From Gaiellasilicea sp035645095 (GTDB lineage Bacteria; Actinomycetota; Thermoleophilia; Gaiellales; Gaiellaceae), in the NCBI GenBank assembly GCA_035645095.1, contig DASQNG010000192.1:1-17104 (forward strand): 17,104 nucleotides of DNA, in the 5' to 3' direction. This document shows positions 15,112-17,104 of the stretch, in pieces (position 1 is the stretch's first letter; the number at the start of each line of letters is the position of its first letter). The notes under the pieces were generated by a model. The model had not been told where the DNA came from and searched no databases. It saw only the letters and a program-made list of their open reading frames with translations. The translations under genes were made by a program, and so were the position numbers.

Positions 15112-15491
15112 GGAGACAGAACGGCCTCCGCCTCGATCTCGACACGGAAGCGCGGGTCGACGAGTGCCTTGACGACGACGCACGTGCTCGCAGGACGGAT
15201 CTCACCGAAGACCTCGCCGTGCGCGCGCCCGGCCTCCGGCCAGTCCTCCGCCTCGGTCAGGTAGATGCGCGTGCGGACGACGTCTGCGAACGTCGCTCCC
15301 GCCCGCTCGAGTGCCCCGCCGATGATCTCGAGGCAGAGCCGCGTCTGGTCGTACGCACCCTCCGGCGGGTCGCCCTCCACGGGGATCGGCGCGGTCCCGG
15401 CGACGTGCACCCGGTCGCCGGCCACGACGGCGCGCGAGAAGCCCACGACGGCCTCGTACGGCGAGTGCCCCGGGATCAGGCGGCGCTCCAC
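15108..15491 (-). CDS. Rid family protein (YjgF/YER057c/UK114) lacking the RidA arginine
   Basis: 127 residues, the full family length. RidA trimers hydrolyse reactive enamines and imines from amino-acid metabolism in the cytoplasm. The fold is recognisable from VVAGDRVHVAGTAPI, YDQTRLCLEIIGGALERAGATFADVVRTRIYLTE (conserved helix and strand) and the C-terminal VEIEAEAVL. In RidA the imine-binding arginine is in P-A-R-S-C-V. Here this reads PASTCVV, with serine at 102, so it belongs to the Rid groups without that arginine and deaminase activity is doubtful. The GTG at 15491 is supported by family alignment (short N-terminus) and by a -10-like hexamer 6 bases upstream. It is the first gene of the minus-strand unit that continues into ybdK. 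Confidence 0.85.
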   Translation of the reverse strand: MERRLIPGHSPYEAVVGFSRAVVAGDRVHVAGTAPIPVEGDPPEGAYDQTRLCLEIIGGALERAGATFADVVRTRIYLTEAEDWPEAGRAHGEVFGEIRPASTCVVVKALVDPRFRVEIEAEAVLSP

Positions 15492-15496
15492 GCGTC

Positions 15497-15503
15497 TAGT
15501 ATC
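15497..15503. promoter_or_regulatory. Shared bidirectional -10 element
   Basis: Only 19 bases separate the two divergent GTG starts (15491 minus, 15511 plus). On the plus strand TAGTAT (15497-15502) ends 8 bases before the hydrolase start. On the minus strand GATACT (15503-15498) ends 6 bases before the Rid start. The two hexamers overlap because the sequence is nearly symmetric. Symmetric -10 elements are known to drive transcription in both directions; no -35 is visible on either side. Confidence 0.55.
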
Positions 15504-15510
15504 GCGCGCC

Positions 15511-16338
15511 GTGGACGCCCTGCGCCAGGTTCGCGAGTGGCCGGTGGAACGCGTCGCCGCCGGCGTCGTCCGGACGGGCGGAGCGCGTGCCGCCGAGGGC
15601 GACGAGACGGGCAGGTTCCCGTGGGCCTCCGTGACGAAGACCGCGACGGCGCTCGCAGTGCTCGTCGCCGCGGAGGAGGGGATCCTCGAGCTCGACGACC
15701 CGGCGGGGCCGGAGGGCGCCACCGTGCGGCACCTGCTCGCGCACGCCTCCGGGCTCCCGCTCTACGCCGGCGCGCCGATCGCGCAGCCGGGCGCGCGGCG
15801 GATCTACTCCAACCACGGCTTCGTCGTGCTCGCCGAGCACCTCGCCGCAGCCGCCGCAATGCCGTTCCCGGAGTACCTCCACGCCGCAGTGCTCGCGCCG
15901 CTCGGGCTGCGGGCAGAGCTGCGCGGCGACGCGGGTTCCGGCCTCGTCGGAAGCCTCGGCGACCTGCTCGCGCTGGGGGCCGAGTTGCTCGAGCCGACGC
16001 TCGTCGCGCCCGAGACACTCGCCGAGGCGGTGACGGTGCAGTTCGAGGGGCTGACGGGCGTTCTTCCCGGCTTCGGCCGCCAGGAGCGGAACGACTGGGG
16101 CCTCGGCTTCGAGTTGCGCGACGCCAAGAAGCCGCACTGGACGGGCGCTCGCAACTCGCCGCGGACGTTCGGCCACTTCGGCCGCAGCGGCACCTTCCTC
16201 TGGGTCGACCCGGTGGCGCAGGTCACCCTCGGCGTCCTTACCGACCGCGAGTTCGGCGACTGGGCGCACGAGGCCTGGCCGGCGCTGGCGGACGCGGTGC
16301 TCGGGGAGACGACTAGTGCCACCTCGCCACTAGCCTAG
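15511..16338 (+). CDS. Serine hydrolase, class C beta-lactamase / penicillin-binding family
   Basis: 275 residues, shorter than typical (about 350-400). The fold's motifs are present. The nucleophile is in SVTK (S40-K43, the SxxK motif), IYSNHG gives YSN at 99-101, and HFGRSGTF is the (K/H)xG motif near the C-terminus. VRHLLAHASGLP and LVGSLGDLLALG are also characteristic. Members are esterases, D-aminopeptidases or DD-peptidases; the substrate is not readable. No signal peptide is seen, so it is probably cytoplasmic, which argues against a resistance beta-lactamase. The GTG at 15511 places the SxxK motif unusually close to the N-terminus, but an in-frame upstream extension would run across the divergent promoter and the Rid gene. 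Its stop overlaps the converging hydrolase gene. Confidence 0.85.
   Translation: MDALRQVREWPVERVAAGVVRTGGARAAEGDETGRFPWASVTKTATALAVLVAAEEGILELDDPAGPEGATVRHLLAHASGLPLYAGAPIAQPGARRIYSNHGFVVLAEHLAAAAAMPFPEYLHAAVLAPLGLRAELRGDAGSGLVGSLGDLLALGAELLEPTLVAPETLAEAVTVQFEGLTGVLPGFGRQERNDWGLGFELRDAKKPHWTGARNSPRTFGHFGRSGTFLWVDPVAQVTLGVLTDREFGDWAHEAWPALADAVLGETTSATSPLA
16313..16333. terminator. Small inverted repeat at a convergent gene junction
   Basis: CTAGTG (16313-16318) and CACTAG (16328-16333) form a 6-bp stem with a 9-base loop at the 3' ends of the two converging genes, partly inside coding sequence. A weak bidirectional terminator is possible; there is no T-tract. Confidence 0.25.
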
Positions 16339-17001
16339 GAAGTCGACCAGGAGGCGGTTCAGCTCGTCCGGCCGCTCGAGCCCCGGCAGGTGTCCCGCGC
16401 CTGCGACCGTCTCGATGCGTGCGTCCGGCAGCCGCTCGCCGAGCAGGGCGCACATCGCGCGAACGTCGTCGAGATCCTCCGAGCCGGCGACGACGAGGGT
16501 CGGCACGTCGAGCTCCTCCAGCCGCGAGAGCGCAGGCGGCTGCGGCCAGGATGCGTGCACCGCGCCCTCGAGCGGCAGCTGTTGCTCGTACGAGCGCAGC
16601 GTCATCGCCTCGGTCAGCGCCCGCACCTCGTCAGTAGCGTCCGGCCCGAGCCACATTCGCGCCTGCTGCGCTGCCGCGCCTCGCAGATCGCCGGCGTCCA
16701 GCAGCTCCTCCTCCTCGGCGAAGAGCGCCTCCGCTGCCTCGGACCAGTCCCACCCGCCGAGGCCGGGAGCGACGAGCACGAGCCGCTCGACGAGCCCGGG
16801 GTGGACGGCCGCGAGCTCGAGCGCGACGCGTCCGCCGAACGAGCACCCGACGACCGCAGCCGGTGCCTCGAGCAGGGAAGCTGCGAAGCCGACGTAGTCG
16901 ACCTCCCCGGGCTCGAGCTGCGCGTCCCCGTAGCCGGGGAGGTCGGGCGCGGTCGTGCGGTGGCCGGCCGCCTCGAGCGCCTCCACCTGCGGTCGCCACA
17001 T
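16330..17001 (-). CDS. Alpha/beta hydrolase
   Basis: 223 residues from the ATG at 17001. Alpha/beta-fold hydrolase with nucleophile S54 in GCSFGG (GxSxG), a probable acid D176 in VAGSED, and H204 in GAGHLPGLERP. The region LVLVAPGLGGWDW and the acidic cap FAEEEELLDAGD are ordinary. The substrate is unknown. Upstream of the ATG the same frame stays open and encodes DVLLLHAGIADRRM, which is the normal first strand and oxyanion-hole region of the family. The true start is therefore probably upstream, near 17040, but no ATG, GTG or TTG occurs in frame between 17001 and the window edge. An intact family protein would be about 250 residues or more. The gene follows a minus-strand gene whose stop is at 17041-17039. 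Confidence 0.85.
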   Translation of the reverse strand: MWRPQVEALEAAGHRTTAPDLPGYGDAQLEPGEVDYVGFAASLLEAPAAVVGCSFGGRVALELAAVHPGLVERLVLVAPGLGGWDWSEAAEALFAEEEELLDAGDLRGAAAQQARMWLGPDATDEVRALTEAMTLRSYEQQLPLEGAVHASWPQPPALSRLEELDVPTLVVAGSEDLDDVRAMCALLGERLPDARIETVAGAGHLPGLERPDELNRLLVDFLG

Positions 17002-17038
17002 CCGTCTGTCGGCGATCCCCGCGTGGAGGAGGAGGACG

Positions 17039-17104
17039 TCAGCCGTCGCCGTCCTCCGCGAAGAGCGGCCGCAGCAGCTCGTCGAACGTCGCCCGGTCGC
17101 AGCT
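17039..17104 (-). CDS. C-terminal end of an unidentified upstream gene
   Basis: A frame open from the right window edge encodes the last 21 residues (ending FAEDGDG) before a TGA at 17041-17039. Too short to identify. Its stop falls where the alpha/beta hydrolase would be expected to begin, which suggests an overlapping, coupled pair. The frame could also be chance. Confidence 0.4.
   Translation of the reverse strand, partial: SCDRATFDELLRPLFAEDGDG

Noticed and set aside
1..17104. Mobile elements, CRISPR arrays, tRNA or rRNA genes
   Set aside because: No transposase motifs, terminal repeats, spaced short repeats or cloverleaf-like sequences were noticed; composition looks uniform across the window.

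Overview
The window is very GC-rich, uses many GTG starts and has tightly packed genes with 1-4 base overlaps. It carries a CsoR-type copper operon, an InhA/FabI-like enoyl reductase and promoters that look leaderless. This fits a high-GC actinobacterium. The protein style suggests the Thermoleophilia (Gaiella/Solirubrobacter side), but that is an inference from style and not a marker-based assignment.

Layout. 2-1404 (+): the 3' end of an NAD(P)H-hydrate dehydratase gene (nnrD), coupled to alanine racemase (alr). 1401-4847 (+): a copper operon, copZ - extracytoplasmic His-motif protein - copA - csoR. All its junctions are 4-base overlaps, and it is driven by a TTGACC-17-TATAGT promoter whose spacer and -10 carry a perfect inverted repeat resembling a CsoR operator. 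4922-9069 (-): a short-chain dehydrogenase and a 1125-residue secreted subtilase with a PA-like insert. 9130-10803 (+): fabI and an APH-fold phosphotransferase. 10800-15491 (-): RidA-like protein, YbdK-like carboxylate-amine ligase, a secreted M14 carboxypeptidase homologue lacking two catalytic glutamates, a peroxiredoxin-like protein with an in-frame UGA, and a polytopic membrane protein. 15511-16338 (+): a serine beta-lactamase-family hydrolase. 16330-17104 (-): an alpha/beta hydrolase and the last codons of an upstream gene.

The most interesting locus is the redoxin gene at 12317-12751 (-). Its reading frame is interrupted only by a UGA at 12652-12650, exactly where the peroxidatic cysteine of the peroxiredoxin motif should be. 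A bacterial SECIS-like hairpin follows, with a bulge and a GU-containing apical loop 21 bases after the UGA. The simplest reading is a selenocysteine peroxiredoxin that automated gene calling would truncate or call a pseudogene.

A second theme is promoter architecture. Most genes that begin a transcription unit here have a TANNNT-like -10 hexamer 6-8 bases before the start codon, which predicts leaderless mRNAs. At 15497-15503 one symmetric -10 appears to serve two divergent genes. In the copper operon, copper sensing (CsoR), cytoplasmic delivery (CopZ), export (CopA) and a probable extracytoplasmic copper-handling protein are co-expressed. No tRNA, rRNA, CRISPR array or insertion sequence was seen.
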